A DNA stretch of 30,625 bases, taken from NCBI GenBank assembly GCA_049999765.1, contig JBNGIQ010009608.1, forward strand, positions 83,189-113,813, in the 5' to 3' direction. The DNA is from Phaeoceros laevis (Eukaryota > Anthocerotophyta > Anthocerotopsida > Notothyladales). Below are positions 8,607 to 17,814 of this stretch, one piece after another; positions within the stretch are counted from its first letter, which is position 1, and every line of letters starts with the position of its first letter. The position numbers and the translations under genes were made by a program. The notes beneath the pieces were generated by a model that did not search any database, was not told the DNA's origin, and was given only the letters and a program-made list of their open reading frames with translations.

Positions 8607-10566
8607 CCACAACATGTCCGGGCAGGTTCTACATATTGACTACTGCTGTTGTTGGCGATGCCACACCAAGGACTGGCATGCTGCAAACCTTTGCTGCTTC
8701 TTACAGTAATGCTGATACATGGCCCTTGCTGGTTTTTTGTGCAGAGGCGGCAATCGCAGAACTTCGTAAACACAGGGAGCAACAACAGCGAGAGAGAGAG
8801 CGGGTTGCCAAGCGCAGGGCCAAGTGTTATGGGCACCCGCATAAATACATGATGATCAACCAGGACGGCATGGACCAGAAGAAGACGAATGTTCCTCATT
8901 ACAAGCGCCTGCCTAAGTCACTAGACTCTGCTGATCTTGTTGGAATACATGTTGTTGGAGCTCTTGTGATGAACCATGTATTGCAAAGTAAGGTGTACCT
9001 TACATATGGCAATATTCGGAATGATCCTAACCTTACCATTGCAGTGATTCACGACATCATCACCAACTGGGAAGGGCCTTTGCCTGAAAATCTTTACGTC
9101 CAGATGGACAATACAGCAGCTCAAAACAAGAACGCGGCAGTCTTAGCATATCTGAATATGCTAGTGGAGAAGGGCGTTTTCAAAAAGGTCAAGGTTGATT
9201 TTCTCCTTGTCGGTCACACCCATGACCAGATTGATCAAATGTTTTCTAGGTTTTCAGTCATGTTGGGGTTGAAGGATGCTTTCACCACCACAGAACTGAT
9301 GGCTATTTTGTCAAAGGCCTACACACCGGCACCATCTTTCAAACTGCTTACAGAGATCCCGGACTTCAAGCAGTTCTTGTGGACGAAGGGTGAGCCATCA
9401 GGTACTGTACCATTGCATGATCACTCGTACAAGCATCAATTCAAGATAACAAAAGAGGAGCTTCCTTGCCATGAGCTGGTGACAGTGATGCGGTGCAAGC
9501 AGTACTCAACTGTAGATTGGTGGGAGCCTGAGGAAGGGGTGCGGCTGCTAGATGCTGAACCTACTAGGGAGATAATGGCTGCAAAGTTGATGACACTTAG
9601 CTCGAAGAAGGGACAGGGCACCACTGCTTATGGGCAGCAGACAAGAACTGCATTGGGGGGGTTGATGGCAATGAAAGGAGCTTTGCAGCCTAGTCGACAA
9701 CACTTCACGCCTGAGCAGGTAAAATGGTGGGATGAGTTCTGGTTGGAACAGGAAGCTATATGTGCCATTGTGGAGGCCGGAGAGACACTACCCTTGAAAA
9801 CTCCGTGGGTATGGAGGGTGAGAACGCCGGTTGCACCAAGGCCTGTGGAGCCAACAGATGCAGTTGTGGTGGATGAGGCTGCTGTCCCTACCAGACGAGC
9901 CCGAAGGCAGCAGCATCGAGTTATGTATACTAGGCCCCGGAAAACGGCATCCAGGCGGGCTGAGGAGGAAGAGCAGCTTGGTGGTAATGTCGATGACATA
10001 AACGTTGAGGACATGGTGGCAGTGCAAGCAGAAAACGATGAGGCACGTCGGCCATTCTGGTTGGCAAAGGTCACAGCTGTGAGCAAGACTGATGAGCAGC
10101 ACACCATGACGGTGCACTGGTGGCAGACTAGCAATCGTGATGCCTTTAAGGGCAGATATGTTCCAGAGTACGGGGCCGCCACACTACAAAATGCTGCAAG
10201 GAAGGGACGAAGAAAAGCTAAAACCGTGAAGCATGTGCAGGTGATGGATTTGCAGGAGACTAACGTCTTGGCATACGGTTTTACACTCAACAAGCGCGGG
10301 ACAGAGACAGGACCAACCGTGAACTTGCTGCGACGAAAAGTTTTTGAGTTCCGGGCAACTCCCGGTGAGGAGGTTCCGTTGCCGCCAGCTCGAATGCTGG
10401 AAGTGATTATGTAGATTCCGAGGACATGGATGCTACCGAGTCAACGGATGCATCGGCAAATCTGGATTGGGACCAGGAAGAAGGCTTGTCTTCTGGAGAG
10501 GAGCCAAACGTTGGCCCCTTTAACATAGGGAACATGCCTAGACCAATGAGGAATGCTCAGCCGTGA

Positions 10567-11164
10567 TCCAGGCTGCCAGTTTTGAGGTGGCTGGCCTGGT
10601 TTTACAGTGTTGCACTTTAGGATGGAGCTCTGTTGGCCTGATTTTCATCTAGCAAGGGACGGCCAGTAATCGTGTGTGCTGGTTGGTGTGTTTCTCAGCA
10701 TCTGTGGAGCGCTCCAGCTGGTGTGCGCGTGGCATATGGCAGGAGGCTTGCGCGAATTTGTGTCATTCAAGCGTTTTTTGGCGAACCACAAGCGGGTCGG
10801 ATCATGGCGTGGTGTTGTGCGTGGCAGGCGGAAGCGCTTGGCGTCGTTTCGCGGGTACACCAGGGTGCTGGGCCTAGAGGCGTGTCACGGTCGTTCCAGG
10901 TCCTTGGCCGATTTGAGATTCCCAAGCACCGGCTGTCCGGTGGGAAAGTGGCCCCTTTTTTTCGCGATTTTAGCGCGTTACTTTTGTTAAAAATGCTCAC
11001 TTTTGTATTTTGCGGGTGTGCAAATCACCAAAAAACCGTTTTTTGGCATTACGACATGCAGGAAATCACTTTTTTTCCCCTTATTAAGCGAATTTTGTGC
11101 AAAATCATGGAAAAAAAGTTACCAACATGTCCATTTTACCCCCTGTCTCTAGAACACGGTTCTC
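10567..11164. other. 3' flank and right subterminal region of the large element
   Basis: No supported gene. It is G/C-rich up to about 10940, then dominated by A and T runs (ctttttttcc, aaaaaaccgttttttgg). The stretch aaaaaaccgttttttgg near 11031-11047 is a small hairpin. It contains palindrome copy 8. Confidence 0.45.
10925..10944. repeat. dispersed palindrome, copy 8
   Basis: AGCACCGG-CTGT-CCGGTGGG. The inner 6-bp arms CACCGG/CCGGTG are perfect (10927-10942). It lies about 240 bp inside the right end, matching copy 1 about 240 bp inside the left end. Confidence 0.65.
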
Positions 11165-11182
11165 GTCTCCGTTTCTAAGGAG
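11165..11182 (-). repeat. right terminal inverted repeat
   Basis: The reverse complement equals the left repeat at 18 of 18 bases. The next outer bases, accttgt, are the complement of the acaagg found outside the left repeat, apart from one extra base. Confidence 0.7.
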
Positions 11183-12740
11183 ACCTTGTTTTTCTATAAG
11201 CCACGGTCCCCTACCTCAAGATTCCTACCTGCTAACTGCTCTTCAATCATTTGCAGATGCCTGTTCTTGCTGGATGCCACAACTAACCTCGACCGTCTAC
11301 TTTGCATCAACGAGGTTGCCTGAACAGGGAGGGCGTCCAAATTTGCCTGCACCTGCCGTATTTGCCTCTGCACAACTGCTACCTCAGATCTGAAGGCCAT
11401 CGTCGACTCCCTTCACCGTGCCAAGAGACACCACTCCAACCATCAATGCCAACAGTCCCACAATCCTACAACAAACAACAGTGCCACACCACTCACTCAC
11501 TCACTCACTCAATTGAGGGCATGGAAGCAAATGAGTCAGAGCTTATGGGCAGCCATGGATGTAGCTCTGCAATGCATTAGCTCAAGTGGTAACAAATATC
11601 CTCAGCCTACAGCTTCCAGCATGCTAGCCGTCTGTCGACATCAGTTTGGATTCGTCTATTAGCTAAAAACAAAGCACATATTTGTGCAAGCGGAATTGCT
11701 TCTCTTCTCTAGATTAGGCGAGGCAGGCAAGGAGCCAAGAACCTTAGGAAGAATAAAGGTTCCCTGCACGTAGGATACTTTCTTTTCTTTTCTTTCATCT
11801 TCAATTTCAGCTTCAGTTTCTTCAGCCGGAGTCTGGCAGGGTGTCGAGTGGACCCTCATCAAAAGTTGTTGAAGAGTCTTACTTGCTCATTGCAGGCAGC
11901 AGGCTCAACAAACCAGCCGGCAGCAATCTCCCTTGTTTATCACCTACAACTGCAGGCCCAACAAACCAGCCGGGACGGGACGGATCTAACCACTAGACCA
12001 CCAACATATGTAAACTGTTTGGTGAACTGACAAAAAAAGGAGCAACTTATGGTTCGACTTCTTTGACAGAAAGGGATGTGGTGCGGGTTCGGGGATGAAA
12101 GAAACAGCTCCCGCTCCCTCGCTCACTCCTGAGCCTCGCCCTCTCCCGCTCCGTTTTTCAGATGCCGTTCGAAGCACTACGACTGATCATGATGTGTCTG
12201 TCACTAGATCCCTGGAGCTCTGGTGCACTAGTGAAACCCTTCAATAGAGCACAGAGATTCTCTCCACGAGCTTGCAAACTCTGTGGCCTGTGAGAAACAA
12301 GGTGCCGGTTATTCAATGAACAACATCTACTGAGTTGTCAGGATATGCTAACCACAACCCTACACAATATTCTCCGGTTTGTCATAACCACTATGATACA
12401 CATAACCCTCCAACACAAAAATGATATCAAGACCTGGAACTTCACCATGGTCTTGAGAGAAAACTATGTAAAACCTGTATCACGCAGTCCCTTCATCGGT
12501 TTGTACGTACGTGTACGTACGTACAAGTGCCGTGGACATGTGACACCCGTAGATCTCCACTAACTTGCTTGACTAAATAATGAGCCACAGCAAACGACAC
12601 CAGCTTCGTTTCTGCCGGTCGATGCATTCCCGCGCTTGCGACGTCCCAAGGAAGTTACTGATAATTAAGTATCCTTAGTATCCTTCGGGCGATACCCAAA
12701 TACAAAGGTGTGTCCGCCGGCCACTTGGCTGAGAGAGCTG
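11183..12740. other. non-coding stretch with simple repeats
   Basis: No gene is supported. A minus-strand frame at 11194-11400 reads as a short helical, Gln/Arg-rich peptide and may be a retroelement shard, but nothing identifies it. Simple repeats: five ACTC units (11491-11510), a pyrimidine-rich ttcttttctttt run (about 11779-11795), and alternating gtac units (about 12502-12526). No continuation of the interrupted reverse transcriptase is visible. Confidence 0.5.
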
Positions 12741-12750
12741 GCTACCTAAT

Positions 12751-12758
12751 TATAAATA
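12751..12758 (+). promoter_or_regulatory. TATA box of the secreted-protein gene
   Basis: TATAAATA lies 101 bp upstream of the ATG at 12852, a usual plant spacing for a short 5' leader. The role is inferred from position. Confidence 0.5.
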
Positions 12759-12851
12759 AGCTGTCTAGAGCTCTCACCACTTGCACCACCGCACTTTTTG
12801 TTTACAGTGGCTGCTGAAGAGCCCCGCGTGGCGTTGCGGCCAGGCCTGTTC

Positions 12852-13318
12852 ATGGCCGTCGCAAGTGTCCTCACAGTGTGCTGCTTGTGCCAGCTGGTGC
12901 CGGGAGCNNNNNNNNNNCAGTGTGCTGCTTGTGCCAGCTGGTGCCGGGAGCCACGGCGGATTGGCAAACCGTCCACTGCGAGACCGGAGCGGACAGCTCC
13001 CCAGTGACCGCAGCTCAGTCAGCCATCGACTATTTCATAGCCCATACGCAGTCCTATGAGCTTTGCTGCAACAATAATTGGCCGGGCGGTTGTACGACGA
13101 GCCAGAGGTACGGGGTGGGTACCGAATACTACTACTCCTTGGCTATTTGTAGTAACCTCTTTCATTGCGACAACTGCCACTGGATGGCGACAATGTGGGC
13201 CCAAGTCCTCCAGCAGTGCACGATGAACTACCGCGGGGTGGATCGAGCGGGGGGCTATGTCGCCTACGACTGGTCCCCTGGAGTATGGGCCCACTACAGA
13301 GTCCACCCCACATCATAG
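12852..13318 (+). CDS. small secreted cysteine-rich protein
   Basis: The ATG at 12852 opens a hydrophobic signal peptide (MAVASVLTVCC...QLVPG), with likely cleavage just before DWQTVHC. As printed, the frame is broken by a 10-N gap whose two sides repeat the same 34 bases. Counting that repeat once and dropping the N leaves 423 bases, exactly 141 codons, so the gene is probably intact in the organism. The mature part has eight Cys (one HC, one CC pair, then GGC, IC, HC, NC and QC) and many Trp and Tyr, ending VHPTS. The even Cys count suggests four disulfides and an extracellular role. I do not recognise the family. A loose resemblance to KP4-like secreted proteins is too weak to use. Confidence 0.7.
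12874..12951. other. assembly gap flanked by a 34-bp duplication
   Basis: 12874-12907 and 12918-12951 are identical and separated by ten N. This is the pattern left when two contigs that really overlap are placed end to end. The reading frame supports removing 44 bases here. Confidence 0.9.
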
Positions 13319-13946
13319 TGAGCAAGGAGAGCTCTCTAGGCAGAGGACCACATAGAAGCAGCTACAATACACTTTAAGCCCAGACTAGCCTAGTTTCGCT
13401 GGTCGTTTCGTCTCCACTTGTTGGAATTGTATTTGGACACGACTCCACACGGATTTTGATAGGGGGAGAATTTTAAGGGACTAATTAATGCACTAGGTGG
13501 GTTGACACAAGTACCATTCTTTTCCAAGCTTAAGACATACATAAATGGATCTTTGGGCCTAGACTCTCTACTGTACAATATACTTAGATTGTCACTTAGT
13601 CTATGATACATGGCCAAACAATGGCAAGCACACGGCCAAACGGCCAAACAATGGCAAGAGACAACCACACTTTTTTTTTTCTTCCATATGAGATCCATTC
13701 TTGGTCTTCTAGCCTACTTAAAGCTCTAGATAAAGCTTCCACCATCTTTCTTTAAACTTGTCCTATTATCCACCCCACATACTCAAAAGGTTCATTTCTA
13801 ATCACTTAGTCTATGATACATAGCTAAGCACGCAGTAACCCTTTACTCTTTTTTTTTCCTATACTCAAGACAAATCTTCCATTCTTGTTCTAAACTCCAG
13901 ACAAATCTTCAAGCATCTTTATGTAAGGTTGTCCTGTTGTCCACCC

Positions 13947-13974
13947 TTGTCCTATTGTCCACCCAATAGGACAA
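13947..13974. repeat. hairpin, 10-bp perfect arms
   Basis: Arms ttgtcctatt (13947-13956) and aataggacaa (13965-13974), spacer gtccaccc. It lies about 95 bp beyond the GH3 stop codon. Confidence 0.7.
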
Positions 13975-13987
13975 CCTACACACTATC

Positions 13988-14015
13988 AATGAATGGACAC
14001 TATTGTCCATTCATT
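13988..14015. repeat. hairpin, 12-bp perfect arms
   Basis: Arms aatgaatggaca (13988-13999) and tgtccattcatt (14004-14015), loop ctat. It lies about 55 bp beyond the GH3 stop codon, so it would fall in the 3' untranslated region. Confidence 0.7.
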
Positions 14016-14066
14016 GCGGTCCAGCCCTGCTGTTCTTGTAGCCTAATAAACGCAATATTTTTGGCC

Positions 14067-16190
14067 TCAAATGTCAGATGCCACATTTCCAACTGGGTTG
14101 AGCGTGGGATGAGGAGGTGCACGAGGGCTTCGACTAGCTTGTACAACTCCTGCATTCAGAATAGCCAGATCAGGGCTGCCAGCTTTGTATCCTCTGGGCG
14201 TTTTGTACTGGATGATTCCCCGGTCCAACGCTCCTCGCGTGATCTGATCAAATGTGCCCTGCCGCACTATTCTCAGCTCCAAGGGAGCTATATTGCCGTG
14301 GTTGCGTCCCCTCCGGTAAGGTTCGCTCAACGCTCCCTCTATTGTGAGGCAGGCCTGGGCGAGCGCTTGGTCACCAAGGTGATAAGGATCGGCTCCATAG
14401 CCAGTTGTGCCGATCTCCCAGAAGACCACATAATGGCCAGGCAGGGAATCCAGACTGGTGCAACTGGTGAAGTCATAAAGTCGAGCATTGGCAGGTAAGT
14501 GCCCTTTCGCAGCTTTGGTGACCACCTCCAAGAGCTCCTTGTCATCTGTTTTGTCGGTGTGGATACTCAGAATGACGTTTTTACGGCATAAGAACTTGAA
14601 CTTAGGCGCCTGGTGGTAGAATCCTGCGCATTGTAGGACATCCCCTATCTTGTACCTCCACAAACCTGGCCACATAACACAATTTTCAGGTGGTGGCTGG
14701 TCGTTTTTCAGCCATGGAAATGACATGTAGGTTCAAGGAGTGTAGTGAATACCTTCTCCGTTGGTGACTACAATCTCGTATACCTCGCCTTCTTTCACTC
14801 CTGCAAGATCCACTAGTCTTGCCCCTTCGTCACTGTCTTGAACATTTTCTCGCTGCTTAACATCATCATCTGACTCCTCCCGCTTTACCTTTCTGAATTC
14901 GAAGTAGATGAACTGGTTGTGTATGAGGACATAGAAAGTTTCACCTGGTGAGTTCAGCAGACAAGGGTTGAAACCATAAAGACCCTCCGACCCAACATAT
15001 GTTGAAGACGACAATGGAAGCTGGCCACTAGTCAGGAAATTGATGTAGTTAATGTACTGAAGCATGGAGCCGGTGGCGGAGCAACTTATATAACGTGCTT
15101 CAGGCCAAAGACGAAGTATGATGCCTTCCCAAGAGTCCCTGCTGCATTCCTTTCTTACCAAGTCTGCAAGCTCTGGATTTGGTGCAGAGAGAAGCTTGGT
15201 CACAGCAGCACGAGCAGAAGGGTCAGTGACCAGGCTCCCGAGCTGACCCGTCTCTATGTCTCTCGTGATGTCCCGCCATAGCTCTTTTAGTAGACTGAAG
15301 GCGAAGGCCACACCAGAAGCGAAAAGGGCTCCAATCCTGGTAACTTCTGAGAATCGGAGTAGCCCGCAGAGAAGATGGCAGTACGTGGCTTGCCTGTTAT
15401 CTTGACATAGCACGACTTCAAGTGGACTGGAAAACTTGTGGGCTATGTGCTTGTACTCTGGACTTGTGAGGTAGAAAGTGGTTCCAGCTGCAATTGGCAA
15501 ACCTCCTGGAGCTGTGTCTTTCTTGCCAGCGGTCCAGAAACACATCCACAAGCCTTCATCTGCTTTCCCAACTGGGCTCCTACAAACGCATTTTTTGTCA
15601 TTATCAACAAACGACAGTCAGCCATGAGTATTCAATCCTACATATGATGCGAACACTGGAATTGCCTAATTTAGTATTCATGTTTATGTAGGAAGAGAAC
15701 CTCACAGGCTCGTGAAGGCGTGCAGGTACTTTTCGTGACTCTTCCTTGCTAGGGCCCTCAGTCGTGTGGTTGGTAAGACCTTCCGCTTCCCCGACGACGT
15801 CCCAGAACTGCATCAGCCGGTGAGTTAGAAGGTCCCATGTATGACATGACATGACATGACATTGGAGCTTCTTCGCATCTCGATTTGACCTACCCATGGC
15901 TCTTACCTGGCAAACAAGCCAATCACTTCTTCGGAGGTAAGGATGGGCGAGGTGTCCCCTTCCATGATCCTCCTGATGTCTTTCTCTATGGCGTCATATT
16001 CGATCACAGGGAGGAGCTCCTTGAATGTCTTCAGATCTGTTTGCCCTTTGAAGCCGTGCCTTCTTAGGTACTCACATCCAGAGTCTTTGCTCAAAATGTG
16101 TTCCAACACCTTCTCCTGCTGCTCTGCAACATTCTTGAGGGACGTGTGATACTCTTCAACCAGAGCTTCATACTCTTCAACCCCCGCCAT
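14067..16190 (-). CDS. GH3-family acyl-acid-amido synthetase
   Basis: GH3 enzymes adenylate hormones such as auxin or jasmonate and join them to amino acids in the cytosol. Exon 1 is 15907-16190 (MAGVEEYEAL...GDTSPILTSEEV). A large exon, 14753-15579, has DEGLWMCFWTAGKK, ATYCHLLCGLL, LFASGVAFAF, ELADLVRKEC, IILRLWPEARY and SATGSMLQYI. The last exon, 14067-14665, has GLWRYKIGDVLQCAGF, LSIHTDKTDDKELL, PGHYVVFWEI, GTFDQI and QYKTPRG. The 14666-14752 intron has clean GT-AG ends. Direct joining of the three exons is in frame (569 aa) but lacks the SSGTS-type ATP-binding loop, which belongs between exon 1 and the large exon. The 15580-15906 intron may hide a damaged exon there. The substrate cannot be told from the sequence. 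Confidence 0.85.
15841..15862. repeat. pentanucleotide microsatellite in the first GH3 intron
   Basis: Four ATGAC units (TGTCA on the gene strand). They lie where the missing ATP-binding-loop exon of the GH3 gene would be expected. Confidence 0.75.
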
Positions 16191-17394
16191 TGCTTATCGA
16201 TGAGCTGCCCTCGTGGGGAAACTGTGAGACTCCGCTGACGAGTCCTAACTTGAAACGGCTCCAGATATCTATGTCCGTGCAGCTACCTGCCAGCTTGGAG
16301 CTGCAATTACGCCTGTCGTAACATAATACGTCAGCTCTAAATCCTGGTTTCCAGCTGCAGTCCTGGTGCAACCACTTCCAACAACTCTTCAACAAATGCA
16401 ACAGACGGACGATTACTGTCAGGTTTCAGTAAGTACGTACAACATGATGCATATGTGCGCCGAAGCATCGCCTGCATGCTTGGTGGCACTGTCCTCAATA
16501 CTCCAGCCACGTACATAACCCTCATGAATTCTCTGCTGTGGCCTTCGTTGAGACAAATACATGAACGTGAAGCAAGTGCCAGGCTGCTCAACTTGGGGAC
16601 ACATGCCTACTCGCAACTCGCCCGGGTTAATCCGGATTGAGCTCTAGCCGCTGTTCTGCTCAGCAACTAGTCAACCGACTCCAGCTGCAGCATATTTCTG
16701 GTTTCGTTCTAGAGAGCCTTAAGCTTCTTGGTGCTTCTAAGCCTCAATATCTTTGGAGGCGTCAGCTGCAACGTTTTGAAATTGTTAGCTCCCCACTCGC
16801 TTCCCTCACTGGAGTATCCGTAACAAGTACATCTGAAGAGAACCTTCTTTGTGCCTTCCAGTCTCTGACAAAACCACTCGCTACACATGATACTATAGCT
16901 AAGCCACTCAGTGTGTGCGTACACCGTCTCCAGAAGATACCACACCAATCCATAGAAGATAAAAGGAGCTAAGGAAAATTGCAGAGAAAAACATTGTGAG
17001 CTGTCCAGAGCTGAACAGCTACTGGAAATGCAATGGGAAGCCTCTGCGAAGCTGCAATTCAGGTAATCCCAAATCTCCTCTTGTCCCTTCGAGTTCCTGC
17101 CAATTCCGTTTCCGCGCTGTCAAAGGCCGTCGTGGAAGGTCCTCCGAGGTTCGCTTGGATCAGCGGCAAAACAGTATTGGCCTGGAGAATTTTGAGAAGC
17201 CGCCAAGATCACGGATAACCGTGTGAAAATAGGCAGGCTGGATGTAACCGGTGGAGGAGGAGTGGAGTTAATTGGGAGTTGGAACAGTAGTGAGCACAGC
17301 ACATGTTGCTAAACCTATCGGTAGTCGCCCTAATCCATCCTCTCGTGAGTTCTTCCTCTCTGAATTCGACCTTGCTAGCCATCAAATTTTCGGC
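16191..17394. other. intergenic region between divergent GH3 and CxWC-protein genes
   Basis: No supported gene. Several short frames occur on both strands (for example 16337-16591 minus and 16996-17226 plus) but none has a recognisable domain or clear splice structure. It presumably contains the 5' regions of the two divergent flanking genes. Confidence 0.5.
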
Positions 17395-17814
17395 ATGGTT
17401 CTGCGGTGGAGCCAGCAGCTGGTTATCACCCTTGTCCTCCTCTTTGCTGTTGGAGGAAGCACCTCTGGATCATGGCCCTTCAAGAATGAAAGGTGCACTT
17501 ACACCTCCGAGGTTGCATGCAATGTTGCCGCAGGTGGGAAAGCGTGCGTATGGTGCGAGGGACAGGGCTGTCGGCCGACTGGCAACTCGGATGTGGTGGA
17601 TGTGTGTGGCTCGGCTCCTCGCCGCAGACCAACTGAGGTAGTAGAGTGTGAAGACATAGCCTCCAGGGCGAAGTGCAACCTGCTGGATCGGTGCAAATGG
17701 TGCACAAGTACTGTTGTCCATGATGCCTGTTTTGGCTTCGTAGAGGCCCGGAGACTGCCTTTGCAGGTGTTCAATTGCTCGTCCAGAACATCGCGCAGAG
17801 GATCACAAGCTTGA
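17395..17814 (+). CDS. secreted protein with two CxWC cysteine repeats
   Basis: I take the ATG at 17395 as the start. It gives a strong signal peptide (WSQQLVITLVLLFAVGG), whereas the upstream in-frame ATG at 17272 adds a polar stretch that would bury it. The product is 139 aa. After the signal come two similar modules: Cys 34, 41, 50, 53, 58, 70 and Cys 84, 93, 99, 102, 111, 127. Each has six Cys with a central C-x-W-C (CVWC, CKWC) and the order C, C-N, CxWC, C, C. The CxWC core recalls PSI (plexin-type) modules, but I do not claim that family. A basic Ser/Arg tail ends the protein. It is probably extracellular with function unknown. Confidence 0.65.
   Translation: MVLRWSQQLVITLVLLFAVGGSTSGSWPFKNERCTYTSEVACNVAAGGKACVWCEGQGCRPTGNSDVVDVCGSAPRRRPTEVVECEDIASRAKCNLLDRCKWCTSTVVHDACFGFVEARRLPLQVFNCSSRTSRRGSQA

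Larger units (their letters stand above)
8069..8744 (+). other. probable intron(s) and two palindromes of the plus-strand transposon gene
   Basis: No supported coding segment is seen between the gap and the acceptor near 8744. The stretch contains palindrome copies 6 and 7. Part of the conserved N-terminal half of the DUF7869-like protein may be missing here or hidden in the gap. Confidence 0.35.
7857..10566 (+). pseudogene. DUF7869-like putative transposase with BAH/Tudor-like C-terminal region
   Basis: The first exon probably starts at ATG 7857 and gives an acidic segment (SDSEVIHDFGD, SSDDDSIVDFG) that runs into a 10-N gap. The main exon runs from about 8745 (acceptor ttgtgcag) to 10414. 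Core motifs: QDGMDQKKTNVPH (D at 8863), QMDNTAAQNKN (D at 9107) and GHTHDQIDQMFSRF (D at 9233). These are the hallmarks I associate with DUF7869 proteins of eukaryotic transposons, and the spacing of acidic residues suggests an RNase-H/DDE fold. A basic region follows at about 9895-9960. Next comes a segment at about 9997-10180 (EDMVAVQAE, PFWLAKVTAV, VHWW) resembling BAH or Tudor readers. The frame stops at 10414, but an acidic tail (YVDSEDMDATESTD, stop at 10564-10566) continues in a shifted frame, so one indel is likely. Confidence 0.6.
2430..11182. mobile_element. candidate 8.75-kb DNA transposon carrying a ParB/methyltransferase gene and a DUF7869-like gene
   Basis: The edges are an 18/18 inverted repeat (2430-2447 and 11165-11182). 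Inside are two genes transcribed away from each other from about 7.64-7.86 kb, and eight copies of an imperfect palindrome that I do not find as a full site outside. The left edge interrupts gypsy reverse transcriptase. A clear target-site duplication is not visible. The six bases next to each end (acaagg on the left, its complement on the right) look like an extension of the inverted repeat with a one-base indel. The unit is inferred from these boundaries and could instead be two nested elements. I do not recognise it as a named superfamily. Confidence 0.6.
13319..14066. other. intergenic region with short repeats and two hairpins
   Basis: No gene is seen. ggccaaacaatggcaag occurs at 13612-13628 and 13642-13658. 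tcacttagtctatgatacat occurs at 13592-13611 and again at 13803-13822. Two hairpins near the 3' end of the GH3 gene are listed separately. Confidence 0.6.

Noticed and set aside
11194-11400. Minus-strand Gln/Arg-rich frame resembling a gag N-terminus
   Set aside because: Too short, no zinc knuckle or other pol domain nearby, and composition alone is not evidence.
12852-13318. KP4-like secreted protein
   Set aside because: Cys spacing and key residues do not line up well enough. Only size, secretion and Cys richness agree.
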